The notes below the pieces were generated by a model, which made no database searches, had not been told where the DNA came from, and saw nothing but the letters and a program-made list of their open reading frames with translations. The position numbers were made by a program, and so were the translations under genes. This document shows positions 22,868-33,012 of a stretch of 64,000 nucleotides of DNA, piece by piece. The number at the start of each line of letters is the position of its first letter. Positions within the stretch are counted from its first letter, which is position 1. The stretch spans positions 248,001 through 312,000 of the forward strand of contig JAACJM010000014.1 of NCBI GenBank assembly GCA_013368315.1, given 5' to 3'. This DNA is from Tetrapyrgos nigripes. Lineage: Eukaryota > Basidiomycota > Agaricomycetes > Agaricales > Campanellaceae.

Positions 22868-24726
22868 TCAATATTCTTCGCGCGCTTGCATGACTTCGAA
22901 GAATGCCGTATATTCCTCGGGAGTCATAAGTTCATGGTCCTCTTCTGTCACCGCGGAGAATGGTTTGGCATTGCCATTGACTTCATGAAGAGTAAGTCAG
23001 GAGGGAGAAGACAGGGGAAGGAAGACGAACCGTATACAATGGGGTCATCGCCTGAACCATCTGCAACACCATCAGATTGAGCTGGTATTCCCCTATGATC
23101 TAAGGAACCATGCAATGTGTGTCCATTCTCAGCAACATCCTCCGTCTTTGCAATTTTATTCCTGCCCACAGTGCCTTCATCTTCTTGCGAGCGAGATCTT
23201 TTGCGGTAATCGTTCAGAGAGTTCAGGTATTCAATGGAGGGCTTGCGCTCTTCTTCTTCTTCTCCGAATTCGTCAAAATCAGAACTACCTGGAGCACTGA
23301 GCCCGGAGGGTGTTGCTTGTGCAGAGGCTGCAGCGGAGGCCGCCAATGATGCATAGTACTGGTCGTAGTCTGGGACCCAAAAAAAGGAAATCAATGAATA
23401 GCGCCCAGCAAGGTCGGTGTGAACTCACATTCCGCCTCATGATTGATGACAGGTTTAACATCTCTTTCCACCTGCATAGGCATTGCCCGCTGTTGAAGTG
23501 GCTTCGCACCAACCACTCCTAAACCTCTCAGCAGATCATCTGGCGATTGTACTCCATTCGCAGCCGCAGCTTCTGCCCTCGCATTTTCCTTGACACCCAG
23601 CGCCGTCAGATCGCCCGTGATTGTACTTTTCAAGTGCCAGGCAGGTAAAGCGTTCTGTTGTCGCTTGATTTCTGCCTCTGCATCACGCTCCATCTTTCTC
23701 GTTGCCTCATCCTTGTCTGAGGCAATCACCACACCAATACCATCATCTTCTGTTTGCTTGCCATCAGACCCAGCAATCTTGAGACCTGCACCAGCTTGTG
23801 AAGAGCTTTTGTCGTCAGAACCCGTTAGATTGGTCTTGATCCATGTCGCGACGTCAAATCTGTGTGGTATGGTCAGGTACAGGTGAGAGAAAAAACTGAA
23901 GTCAACCACGCACGGAGGAAATACCATGGCCTCGCTCTTCTGCAAGCCAGCACGGATGAATCGCATCTGATGATTGAAACGAGACATGCGATCCTTGCTA
24001 CCTTGCACACTCTCCGCATTCTCATTGTCGATAACTTCACCACGACATATTTCGCAAACTAGAGTGCCGAGACTAAAGTCCATCAACTTGTCGACGTCGA
24101 GTGGCGAATAGGATGTTTTACATTGTGTGCAGATATAACCCTTGTTGTCGAGTTCCTGTAATGAATTGAGTCTCCCTGAGCACAAACACGACTTGGACAG
24201 CACCCACATTCCGCAATGTAGAGTCGATTTTATGTCGCATCTTTGCGATACGCCATTTGACGACGTTGCAGAAATGTGCATAGTCAATGTAGTAGTATTG
24301 CTTCCCTACAGCTCTCTGAGCACCTTCCTTGAGCTCGTTTTGACGATACCTGCCCCGAAATCAGCACTCAACCAGGGTTCAAGACGTAGCAAGACTCACA
24401 CTTTAACCAGACAATCATTTGCCAACACTGCAATAATTTTATTCAACTCCTTCGGTTGCAACCCCATCCTTCCTGCCAAATCATCGTCTTTGAGACTGAA
24501 AAAGATATGAGTACCTCGTTCAAAACACGGCAAAGTGGTCGTTACGAAAACAAAGGTATAAGAGCACTCTTCTCCTCGCCTCAGCGAAATGTAAAAACAC
24601 CGCTGACACTTACACCGGATGCCGTGCAAGCTGGTCCAAGATAATCGTAAACTTGGCCTCGTAAAACCCCCGGGAGACATGTTGAACGAGTAAGCGAAGG
24701 GTCTCTCTGTCATCTTGCGTCGCCAT
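22868..24726 (-). CDS. TFA1: Transcription initiation factor TFIIE alpha subunit (Tfa1)
   Basis: Large subunit of general factor TFIIE, which recruits and regulates TFIIH at RNA polymerase II promoters in the nucleus. Exon 1 from the ATG at 24726 reads MATQDDRETLRLLVQHVSRG then FYEAKFTIILDQLARHP. The next exons complete the winged helix (LKDDDLAGRMGLQPKELNKI, AVLANDCLV) and YRQNELKEG...YYYIDYAHFCNVVKWRI. The zinc ribbon follows: YICTQCKTSYSPLDVDKLMD and LVCEICRGEVIDN, with the two CxxC pairs intact. The C-terminal half is charged and Ala/Gly-rich, with an acidic stretch (DEFGEEEEER), and finishes TPEEYTAFFEVMQAREEY before the stop at 22868, a conserved TFIIE-alpha end. At least five short introns. 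Order and motifs make the call secure. Confidence 0.93.
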
Positions 24727-25095
24727 TCTATGCGCCAAGGGAGTTCACGTCGGCGAAAGTTTGAATTTTGAGCTTCGACTTGAAGCCCACTCAGGGAGCG
24801 TCGAAGGAGGACGGGTAAGCCAAACGGCCAAGGGAGCCTCTTGTAGATGTCGTACGCCAGAAACACTAGATTCTATGCACCTTGAAATTTGATTGTGGTG
24901 GTGAAAGAGAAAAGAACGCCGAGATGATTCGAAAGTCAGCCGCGGCACCGAACATGTTTATAGCTTGTGATTCACACTTCACCATTACATACTATGTAGG
25001 CTGTAAGATACTCTAGTCTAAGTTAAAGCTATACGTTCTCTATAGTTCTGATTTTTCACCCAAAGCTTCACCTGTGCTCGGCCTTCCTTAACTCT
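24727..25095. other. Intergenic, 370 bp
   Basis: Promoter side of TFIIE-alpha and 3' flank of the DHA1 transporter, both leftward. I see no gene. Confidence 0.5.
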
Positions 25096-27358
25096 TCAAA
25101 CACTTTCCGCCTTTTCTGTTCTATCACCATTTATCCCACTCTTCTTCACATCTTTCGACGCCCTCTTACTCCTTGCTCTAATATTTTCTCCCCACCGGAA
25201 AAACACAAAAGGAATAGGCGCAATCACCACTCCCACAAGTGCCAACAACAATCCAGCGTATTGAAAGCCCATATGATGGAACATCTGGTTAATATACAAA
25301 GGGACCATAGCGCCGACCAACGATCGGACGAGTGTCTTGGCTGCGATAGCGGATGCAGCGTAGTCGCTGTAACTGTCGACAATATAGGAATTGCCAGAAA
25401 TATAGATGATGATGAGGGCAAATCCGAAGAGGAAGCCGGCTACGCAGGGACCTTCGTAAAAATAAGAGTTTTTTTTAACGTTTTACCTATAAACAAAGAT
25501 TTAGACTGCAAAAACATACCAATCCAATGAACCCAGCTGTAGGCACCAGTGAATGCAAAGAGCATGAGGGCAGATGGGAGGACACTGGTGAAGTATCGTT
25601 CAGTGTTTGCACGTACTTCCATTCAGGACGGTATCACTCACATCGCTCCTAGCATCATAGGATACAGCCTAGCTTCAGGATATGTCCCGTTCAAAGTAGC
25701 ACGGGCGTATATTCGTTCTTGTAATGGCATCAGAAGCATAGCGAGAGAGATTCCAAGCTAAAAGCAGCGTGAGCAAAGAGAGTCATGAATAGAGCTTTGC
25801 AGGGCTCACCAGAACACTGATAAAAGTGACACCCGTCATACCGATGCTGAACCCACGAATTTCTTGGAATGCAAGCGGGAAGGCAAAGAAGAGTAGATCT
25901 GGAGTCTATGAGTCATGGCAAATGAAGGTAAGCGGAGGAGAAGGACGTACAAAGAATACTGTAGATAAATGATAGGTCTGAGATACAGGGACTCAAAAAG
26001 TCAGGCAACCACCTTCTGACATACAAAATCACTCACAAAGCGTCATAAAAGCCATGATAGGTTCTGTGAACAACATGACAAGAGGACGCGAAAGCGCTAT
26101 TTTCATGGTTTCGCTAAATGGAGGTCTTCCCAGTTCTTCGAGCGAACGATATGATTGATCTCCAGTGGACTCTCTGAGCTTCTTCGCCTTTTTACTCAAC
26201 AAGGCTGTCGCCAAGGTCTCCGGCATGAATAGAGTGAGAGCAAAGCACAGTCCGGTGAAGATGAATAGAACCCAATCTGCAAGTCATGAATCAGTGACCG
26301 GTTTTCCCCTAGCACGAAGAAGTTGGCATACAGATCCATCTCCAACCCACTTCCTGTCCTATCCACCCACCGATCAAAGGTCCAAGGACTGTCACAGTCA
26401 ATCAGTACAAATCTTAGATAGTGCTACGCACGTCTTACCGGGTCCCATACTAAAAAATATCCATGAGTATCACAAAGATGTTTAGAAGGATAGAAAACTT
26501 ACAAGATAGCAAAGGAGAAGGTTGCCATGGCCAGTCCACGCTCTTCTACGGTAAATATATCTGCGACACTAGACAAAAACATCAACATCATTGCGACACA
26601 GAATCCGGCTCAAGACTTACCTCCCACCAACATTGCATATCGGCGCAGACGCTGCCAATCCAGCCAACTGTCTGCCAACGACTAGTGTAGCAGAGTTTTT
26701 GGCAAGAGCACTGGGGAGTGTGAATATGAAGAAAAAGAAGCTGCTGATGCAATAAGGCAGCCGCCTTCCCGAGACTTCAGACAACGGTGCAAAGAATAAT
26801 GGACTGGCAGAAGAATGAGTGGTCGTACCCTCATAGATTGTCCGGAATACTCACCCAATCCCAAACCCGATGACAAAACAAGTGACTGAGAGGTTCACGA
26901 TCTCTTGTGTTGTGTGCAACTCGGTAACAGGCCCTGCCATACTGTGAAGGGTCAGATACAGTATTAATGCGTCAAGACATGCCTACTCACTCTCCAGTGA
27001 CGATGGAACTTCCAAGTGCAGCCGCCATGCACAAAAACGCGGTGGTAAGAGTGACATACCTGGGATCGTGGCGTGTTAGCTTTGCACAGAGACGAACCAT
27101 GAGCAACGAAGCATACCATTTCTTCAGTATATTCCATTCTCTTGGATCTTCTCCTTTGCCCTTCTCGAATTCAACAACCTTGTATCCTTTCTCATTATAC
27201 GCTTGCTTGAGGTCCGCTAAGGTTGGAGAGCTCTCGGTGCTTATCGTCGCTGCGCTAGACAGAGGTCCTTCCTGAGCCAATTGACGGAATTCATCCTCTT
27301 GTTCACGCGTCAAAACTGGGGGATGAGCGAATTCAGCTTCTAATGGTTCGGATGCCAT
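25096..27358 (-). CDS. MFS transporter, DHA1 (drug/polyamine:H+ antiporter) type
   Basis: A 12-segment plasma-membrane antiporter of the fungal DHA1 group (Tpo1/Flu1/Cyhr-like). The cytosolic N-terminus (MASEPLEAEFAHPPVLTREQ) is followed by GEDPREWNILKKWY, the usual pre-TM1 motif (DP-NW-kkW). Spliced exons then show TTAFLCMAAALGSSI, NLSVTCFVIGFGIGP and the motif-C-like GPGTVLGPLIGGW. The central loop is SKKAKKLRESTG...PPFSETMKIALSRPL, and the last exons give GAMVPLYINQMFHHMGFQYA and LLALVGVVIAPIPFVFF with a basic tail ending at 25096. About ten introns of 50-60 nt. Export of drugs, polyamines or fungal metabolites is inferred from family only. A 16-bp GC palindrome lies 142 bp upstream of the start. 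Confidence 0.88.
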
Positions 27359-27786
27359 GAGATGAAAAGGAGCAGGAAGGTAGGGTACTCACAAAGGTAG
27401 AACACAGTTATATACCGAAGAGGTTCGGCATGGTGGCCTTTAGGATACACCGAAGTCGAACAATATTCCTGAATTTGAGATTCATGGAAAGGGTAAGAGA
27501 CGCGCCGCGGCGCGTGCCGATGTCTGCTAGGGTTATTAATCTAACGACTCCCAAGGCATAGTGGAATTCCACTACTCAAATAACCAGACGCTCGTCCGTG
27601 TTGATAGGAATATCGACATTGTTGCTGACAGTGACTATGATACAAGTACGATGATGATTATGGTAAGTCCTCCAATTTGCGGTTGCTCGCCTCCTTTCTC
27701 TCCAAAGTCCAGTCGACCTCTACTTGTTCGTGTCTTTCGTCTTTCCCTTGGTCACGACCTCGCTGACCGCAGCAGGACTCAAATGT
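27359..27786. other. Intergenic, 430 bp, with GC palindrome
   Basis: Promoter of the DHA1 transporter. It contains the 16-bp palindrome at 27500-27515 and otherwise nothing recognisable. Confidence 0.5.
27500..27515. promoter_or_regulatory. Perfect 16-bp GC palindrome upstream of DHA1 transporter
   Basis: ACGCGCCGCGGCGCGT is its own complement and sits 142 bp upstream of the transporter ATG. It embeds CCGCGG, a CGG-type everted/inverted half-site pair of the sort zinc-cluster dimers can bind. A regulatory role is inference from position and symmetry. Confidence 0.4.
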
Positions 27787-28084
27787 TCATCTCCCTGTGA
27801 TCCAATAGTCCGTTGATGCGACTCCGGGTCTGAATAAAAAGCAAACGGGTTAGCACTTAACCATATCCGAAAGCCGAAACGATGCTGAGCAATACGGACT
27901 CATAGGATGTTTAACCACGCCGTTCTTCCTGTTTATCGACATGATGTACATTCCGACTGCTACAGAGGTTATAGCCCCGACAGTCAAGACAGCCTGCAAG
28001 TCAATGAAGTCAATCCTAACGGCGTGAACGCGCGACGCGTATGTGGCTCACCATGTTTCGTCCTTTGGGAGGTGCAGCGGCCAT
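27787..28084 (-). CDS. Small single-pass membrane protein, about 58 residues
   Basis: I do not recognise a named family. Three short exons can be read. Exon 1 is MAAAPPKGRNM from the ATG at 28084. A GTGAGC...GCAG intron follows. Exon 2 encodes AVLTVGAITSVAVGMYIMS then INRKNGVVKHPMSP, i.e. one transmembrane helix followed by a basic stretch. A GTATTG...TTCAG intron leads to PGVASTDYWITGR and a stop at 27787. Small proteins of this plan (short N-terminus, one helix, basic C-terminal side) are often inner-mitochondrial or ER membrane subunits, but that is inference. Reading the last exon in another frame gives a longer polar tail (DPESHQRTIGSQG...), so the C-terminus is uncertain. Confidence 0.5.
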
Positions 28085-28464
28085 TGTGATAGGAATAAGT
28101 TATTGGAGGTTATAAGATTGGCGTTGGGGTTGGAAGAACTGACTCTTGAGTACTCGGTGTCCTGCCTGCCATTTATACACGATCTAATCCCTGACGGTGA
28201 AGTACTTTTGCTCATGAATGACATCATGCACTTCGTCGGTCAACTCCAGTCCTAAATGGACACTGACAGTGTGGAGAGGTCTGGAGTCTGGAGATATCAC
28301 TTCGCTTGCATGTGGAGCGCGGTGTACATGGTGCGTTGCTACAAAATCTAGTGCTAAGACTACATGGCGAAATATATGAATCCAAAGGGCAATTCGAGTA
28401 GAGTGAGTCGAGTAGAATGTAATGTAGGAATAAGATAAAATAGATACTTCTCATCTAATACAGC
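28085..28464. other. Intergenic, 380 bp
   Basis: 5' flank of the small membrane protein and 3' flank of the leucine-rich-repeat gene. I see nothing supportable. Confidence 0.5.
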
Positions 28465-29806
28465 CTAGAATCCCTCGGTCAAACCAGGATCGTACGCAGT
28501 ACAGGCAACTGTTTCTAGCCATTGCACGCGTGCCTGTTCCCTCTGGCAGAAGAAACTTGAGGCACCCATACACTGCCCAGAGCTGCATCCATTGTTAATT
28601 GACCAGACGTTCGCTGGGCCTACATCAACAACAGATGGATCTGGAGTACAAGTACTCCTCAGAGATGGAAGCAGAGATGGAAGGGTAGAAGAGGAGGAGC
28701 CATATATGAAGATCCTGAGTCGCTGAGCAGCGGAAAGAGTCGGTGCAAGAAATGACAATATCTGAAGTCGCAATTCAGTGGGCAGGGCAGTGAAATGCGA
28801 CCCAGCAGAGACGGAATCGTTCACATCCTCGTTGGAACCTCGGAGAAGGATTACCCTCGAATACACCAACACTTCTAATGCCTCCTTCTCCACCTCTTTC
28901 TTCAAATGTGCGTTCCTCGCAAGTATGCCCTTGATCAACACTTCACAGCTCTTCCATGCCTCAGGACCGATGCTCCTCTCATCATCTTCACTCTCCTCGT
29001 CCTCGGTATTGTCGCTCCCTGCGCCATTCGGATCAACAGCTAGCTCATTGGAATGCAATTCCACTCGCAAAAGCGTAAAGTTGCTTATCTCAACGGCACG
29101 AATGATATTTCGGACCCCACGGAAACCAAGTGCATTTCCGTTGCATTTGAAGGTGTGGAGCCGACAGCGAGGAGAGCTGACGAACTTGGCTATACAGGGA
29201 GCTGAACGACGAGTAATGCCAACGGCGGATAGATGGAGTTCGCCCAAATAAGGCGAGTCTAGTTCAGAGAAGAATACTTCGGCGAAAGTGTCGGAAAGGG
29301 AGCGGTTAGTGGTGAGAGAGAGTAGTCGAAGACGAGAGGTGTTGAGGGCTCTAGTGAATGATAGAATAGTACTGGGATTACATGTAAATTGATTCTAATT
29401 CGGTGTCAGTTACCAGGCGGAACCCTTTGAAAGGAGCACATACATTCTGGAGATATAATTCTGTGAGGTTAGTATTGTCGGTCAGATACAAGGCTATTGC
29501 CATAAGTCCTCTATCGCCAATTCCATTCGAGTTGAGGGAAAGTTCCGTTATCCTGTATCTGCGTCCAGCGACGGAGCGCAAGAAGTTGAAGAGAACGGCG
29601 CAGCCTTCGTTCCCTAGTTGGTTATGTCCTAGAATCAGCTTGGTGACCAGGGGACGGGAAGTTATCATGTTGATTATCTCCTGTGCACCTATTTCGAAGA
29701 CATGAGCTCGTTGCCAGACGATCTCAAAAAGCGACAGTACCTGCACTTCCCCGGAGGCCAGCGTCCATACAGTCAACGGTGCGTCTATTGGCAATCTGCT
29801 TTGCAT
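28465..29806 (-). CDS. RNI-type leucine-rich-repeat protein with C-terminal F-box-like segment
   Basis: From the ATG at 29806 the protein begins MQSRLPIDAPLTVWTLASGE and, after a 51-nt GTACTG...TAG intron, continues GAQEIINMITSRPLVTKLIL. It then shows ribonuclease-inhibitor-like repeats (LILGHNQLGNEGCAVLFNFL, ITELSLNSNGIGDRGLMAIA, LTELYLQN, LHTFKCNGNALGFRGVRNI, LLRVELHSNEL). An acidic Glu/Asp insert and a helical region follow. The C-terminal part contains FTALPTELRLQILSFLAPTL, which fits the F-box start (LP-E+L-+IL-FL). An F-box after the repeats reverses the usual F-box-LRR order. The Cys-rich end may be structural. A role as an SCF substrate adaptor is possible but inferred. An upstream TTG-initiated extension of the frame exists and was not used. 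Confidence 0.75.
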
Positions 29807-31152
29807 TTGCGGAAGACGCTCTAGTACGGTGCTCAGAGCCCCACAGTCTTGTACCAAAAAGACCAAACATCGCAGAGGGCCTGAATGCTGGTTCAGGTAT
29901 GCGTATCGAGTGCAACAGCTTTAACTCCAGAGAGTCTGTGGAGAGTTGGTCAAGAATAAAATAGGTCTGTGCGCAAGAACCAGCTATATAGCAGTCCGCG
30001 GACCATCCGGCATTTCTTTCCCCGCCTAGTTCAGCGCCTTTTCTAATGTCCAACATCTTTGGGATGTCTTGTCACATCTTTCTCCATAATCATCACTACC
30101 TTGCACCACAGCTTCAAAGCCTAAAGTGGATTCGCCAACACGAGCCGTTTTTCGTCTATGACTTTCCTGTGCTTATGCTTTGGGACCTGGGCCTGATCAT
30201 CAACCTCCGCCTCTTTCCTGGGTGCCCTAATGATCACGATGGACCAAAACTACTCACTACGTGTCGGGCTGATGACTCAAGCTGACTTCAACCTATGTAT
30301 CTACTGCCCAGAGATCATCACGAAGCACCTTGTAGAGAAATGTCGTCTCTAGAATATTACGGTCCCTCTACCGAGTGTACGTTTACGCGTACTGTCTGGA
30401 CGAGGGGAGAGAAGATGCATGTGCTATGATCTGCTCAAACTACATGCTCAAGGAGGAGTTCCCAACTGATCAGTGCAAACTACTGTTACAGGAATTATAT
30501 CGTGGTGGAATTAAGAAGGCGACGCTGAAATGGTGTCTCCCGAGTGCGTGGTACACTGCACATGGCGGTGAAAAGTAGCTGCATGAATAGTCATGGGTGC
30601 TGCTAGGTGGGTCCCCTGAGACCAGAGCCTTGCATCGGGATAAGAACTAAAAACACCTAGATTAGTATCATAGATCTTCAGTTGGATATTGCTTTTCTCA
30701 ACGCGTTTCGTGTGCTTCTTCATTATCATGCCTGTTGCTCAATGCAGGACCAATGACGAATCGTCTTTTGCTGAGAGTATAAGTAGTCAAGCAAGTCTAA
30801 GGCAACTCTAAGTATATGGGTGAAGAATTGGTACATGCGCAAGAAGCCGGAGGAGGAGGAGGAGGAGGAGGAGGAGTGTTACTGGACCAAGAACTGATAC
30901 ACCGATGGTCCAGGAGGCAACCGGACCGTTACAGGTTTTACCTCGGTATTTCTTTCCCCTCATTTCAAGGACCATATGTCTCTCATTCCTCTGATGACCG
31001 CAACAATTTCCTTTCGCAGGTCAATTTTCCGACAATTTTGGGATGTCCTGTCATCTGGTCCAGATGGAAAAGCTTGAGAAGCTAGAAAACTGTCTCCGGT
31101 TTCGTACATAAAGGATAGCTCTTTCGCGTTCTAAAGTGTGAAGAACTTCGAA
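29807..31152. other. 1.35 kb intergenic stretch between divergent genes
   Basis: Shared upstream region of the leucine-rich-repeat gene (left) and GH53 galactanase (right). It contains a (GGA)9 run at 30849-30876. The short frames here have no motif I recognise. Confidence 0.45.
30849..30876. repeat. (GGA)9 microsatellite
   Basis: Nine uninterrupted GGA units about 300 bp upstream of the GH53 start, in non-coding DNA. Confidence 0.95.
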
Positions 31153-32683
31153 ATGCGTTTTGCTGGTCTACTTGCGTTCTCCTTGGCTCTGTTCCCCTGG
31201 GTATCTGCTCTGACATACCATGGAGCGGACTACTCCTCGCTGATCAACCTCGAGAACTCTGGCAGAAGATACACTGATTCAGGCTCTTGTACGTCTATTA
31301 ACCATATACCTGTATCCCTCTCAAGTAACATGCTCTTGTTCTCTAGCCGCGGCTTTCGATACCATTTTAGGTGAGCTTTCTCAGAACAAATATCATATCA
31401 CGCACACCTTTACTGACGTCTTTCCTCGCCTTCTTTAGCCAGACATGGTTGCAATCTGGCTCGAATCAGAATTTGGACCAGCACCGACAATACTCAATAC
31501 AGCTTGAACTACGGTCTTGCTTTGGCCAAACGTGCTGCTGCGAACGGAATGGCCATCATGGTCGACCTTCATTATAGTGACACCTGTACGTGCCAGCCAG
31601 CGATACACTGACATCACCTGAGAAATGTTGACAATTTTTGGCTTGAGAAGGGGCTGATCCTGGTCATCAGGCTATTCCCAGTGGATGGCCAACGGATCTC
31701 AACGGATTGAACACCCAGATCTACACGTAAGGGTCCTCACTTTGCATTACCTGCTGCAGCACTAAATATTTCGTGTATGTAGGTACACCAACAGTATCGT
31801 CAAAGCCTTCAACGCCCAGGGAACGCCAATCAAGTTTATCCAGGTGAGCAAGTTTAGCTTTTCGGTTTTTCCCATATCTTCTTTTTGACCGACTTCCCTC
31901 CGATTCTAGCTCGGGAACGAAATCAACGATGGAATGCTCTGGCCAACGGGACAAATATCTAAGAATGGCTATTCTCCTCTTTCTCAGCTTCTGCACAGTG
32001 CAGCCAACGGGGTGCGCGATGCTGACTCTAGCGTTAAGAGGGTAGTCCACATAGCTGATGGATGGAGCTCTGCTGGTGTTACTGGGTTCTACAACCAAAT
32101 CTTTATCGCCGGACAATTTGCTACTAGTGATCTGGACGTCATGGCCTTCTCCTTCTATCCGTTCTATAACACTGGCGCCACGTATAGTGCCCTTCAGTCC
32201 AGTCTGAACACTATCGTTTCCAAGCTCAATAAGGATGTAATCATAGCAGAGACTGACTGGCCAACATCCTGCTCAGGTACTGCGATGAGCGAGCCCTCGG
32301 TTCCCATTTCAGTAGCTGGACAATCGACTTGGGTCAGCAAATTTTCTATTTATTGAACTTTTTCTAAGGACTTAACGTTGTATAACAGGTTTCAGGCATC
32401 AGAAACATACTTTCTAGCCTACCTGGAGGACATGGCCTCGGCATAGTGTACTGGGAGCCTGGTTGGATTGGCAATGCCGGTGAGTACCTGGATCGGACTT
32501 TTTCCCCGGAAGCCCTTACCAACTATTCTCACAACGATACAGGCTTGGGCTCTAGCTGTGCTGTAAGTTCTTTTCGTGGATACGTATTAGAACGTTGGCT
32601 GATTCTCTTTATAGACAAATTTACTTGTTGACAACAACGGCAGCACATTGAGCTCAATCAACATGTTCTCCACGAGTATGTGA
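31153..32683 (+). CDS. Secreted GH53 arabinogalactan endo-beta-1,4-galactanase
   Basis: Hydrolyses beta-1,4-galactan side chains of pectin (type I arabinogalactan) outside the cell. The ATG at 31153 gives a signal peptide MRFAGLLAFSLALFPWVSAL followed by TYHGADYSSLINLE. Spliced exons continue HGCNLARIRIWT, NYGLALAKRAAANGMAIMVD, LHYSDTWADPG, and IKFIQLGNEINDGMLWPTG, where the Glu of GNE is the expected acid/base of this clan GH-A family. Later come VMAFSFYPFYNTGATY and KDVIIAETDWPTSC, with the Glu of AETDWP the expected nucleophile. The C-terminal exons (GGHGLGIVYWEPGWIGNAG, LGSSCADNLLVDNNGS) end at 32683. About eight introns, several with nearby GT donors. The next gene, converging from the right, is a GH29 fucosidase, so both fit plant wall degradation. 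Confidence 0.93.
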
Positions 32684-33012
32684 GCGTATTGAAAGCTCGT
32701 TTATGTAGTTTTTACAGTCCATCGCAATAATAAGGGTCACTGTTGGGGACTCGTTAAAGGGATGTCGAGCCAAACCGAACAGTAGTCTGTCTGGCTCGGA
32801 GTCGCAGGCGCCCCTCCAAACTGGTAAACACTGGCATCTGCGACTTTTCGTTCTGCATATTGATGGTGAGAGTTCCCATACAACGGTAGTTAACGAAATG
32901 CATCGTCATCTTGTGTGCAGGTGTGACTGAGTACAGAGCTTTCTGATCGCATTTCTCTATGAGGAATTTGACCTCAGATTTCCTAGATCTCAGTAGATTC
33001 TATCTATTGCCT
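32684..33012. other. Convergent 3' spacer, 330 bp
   Basis: Lies between the stops of the GH53 and GH29 genes. Both 3' UTRs must fit here. I see no gene. Confidence 0.5.
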
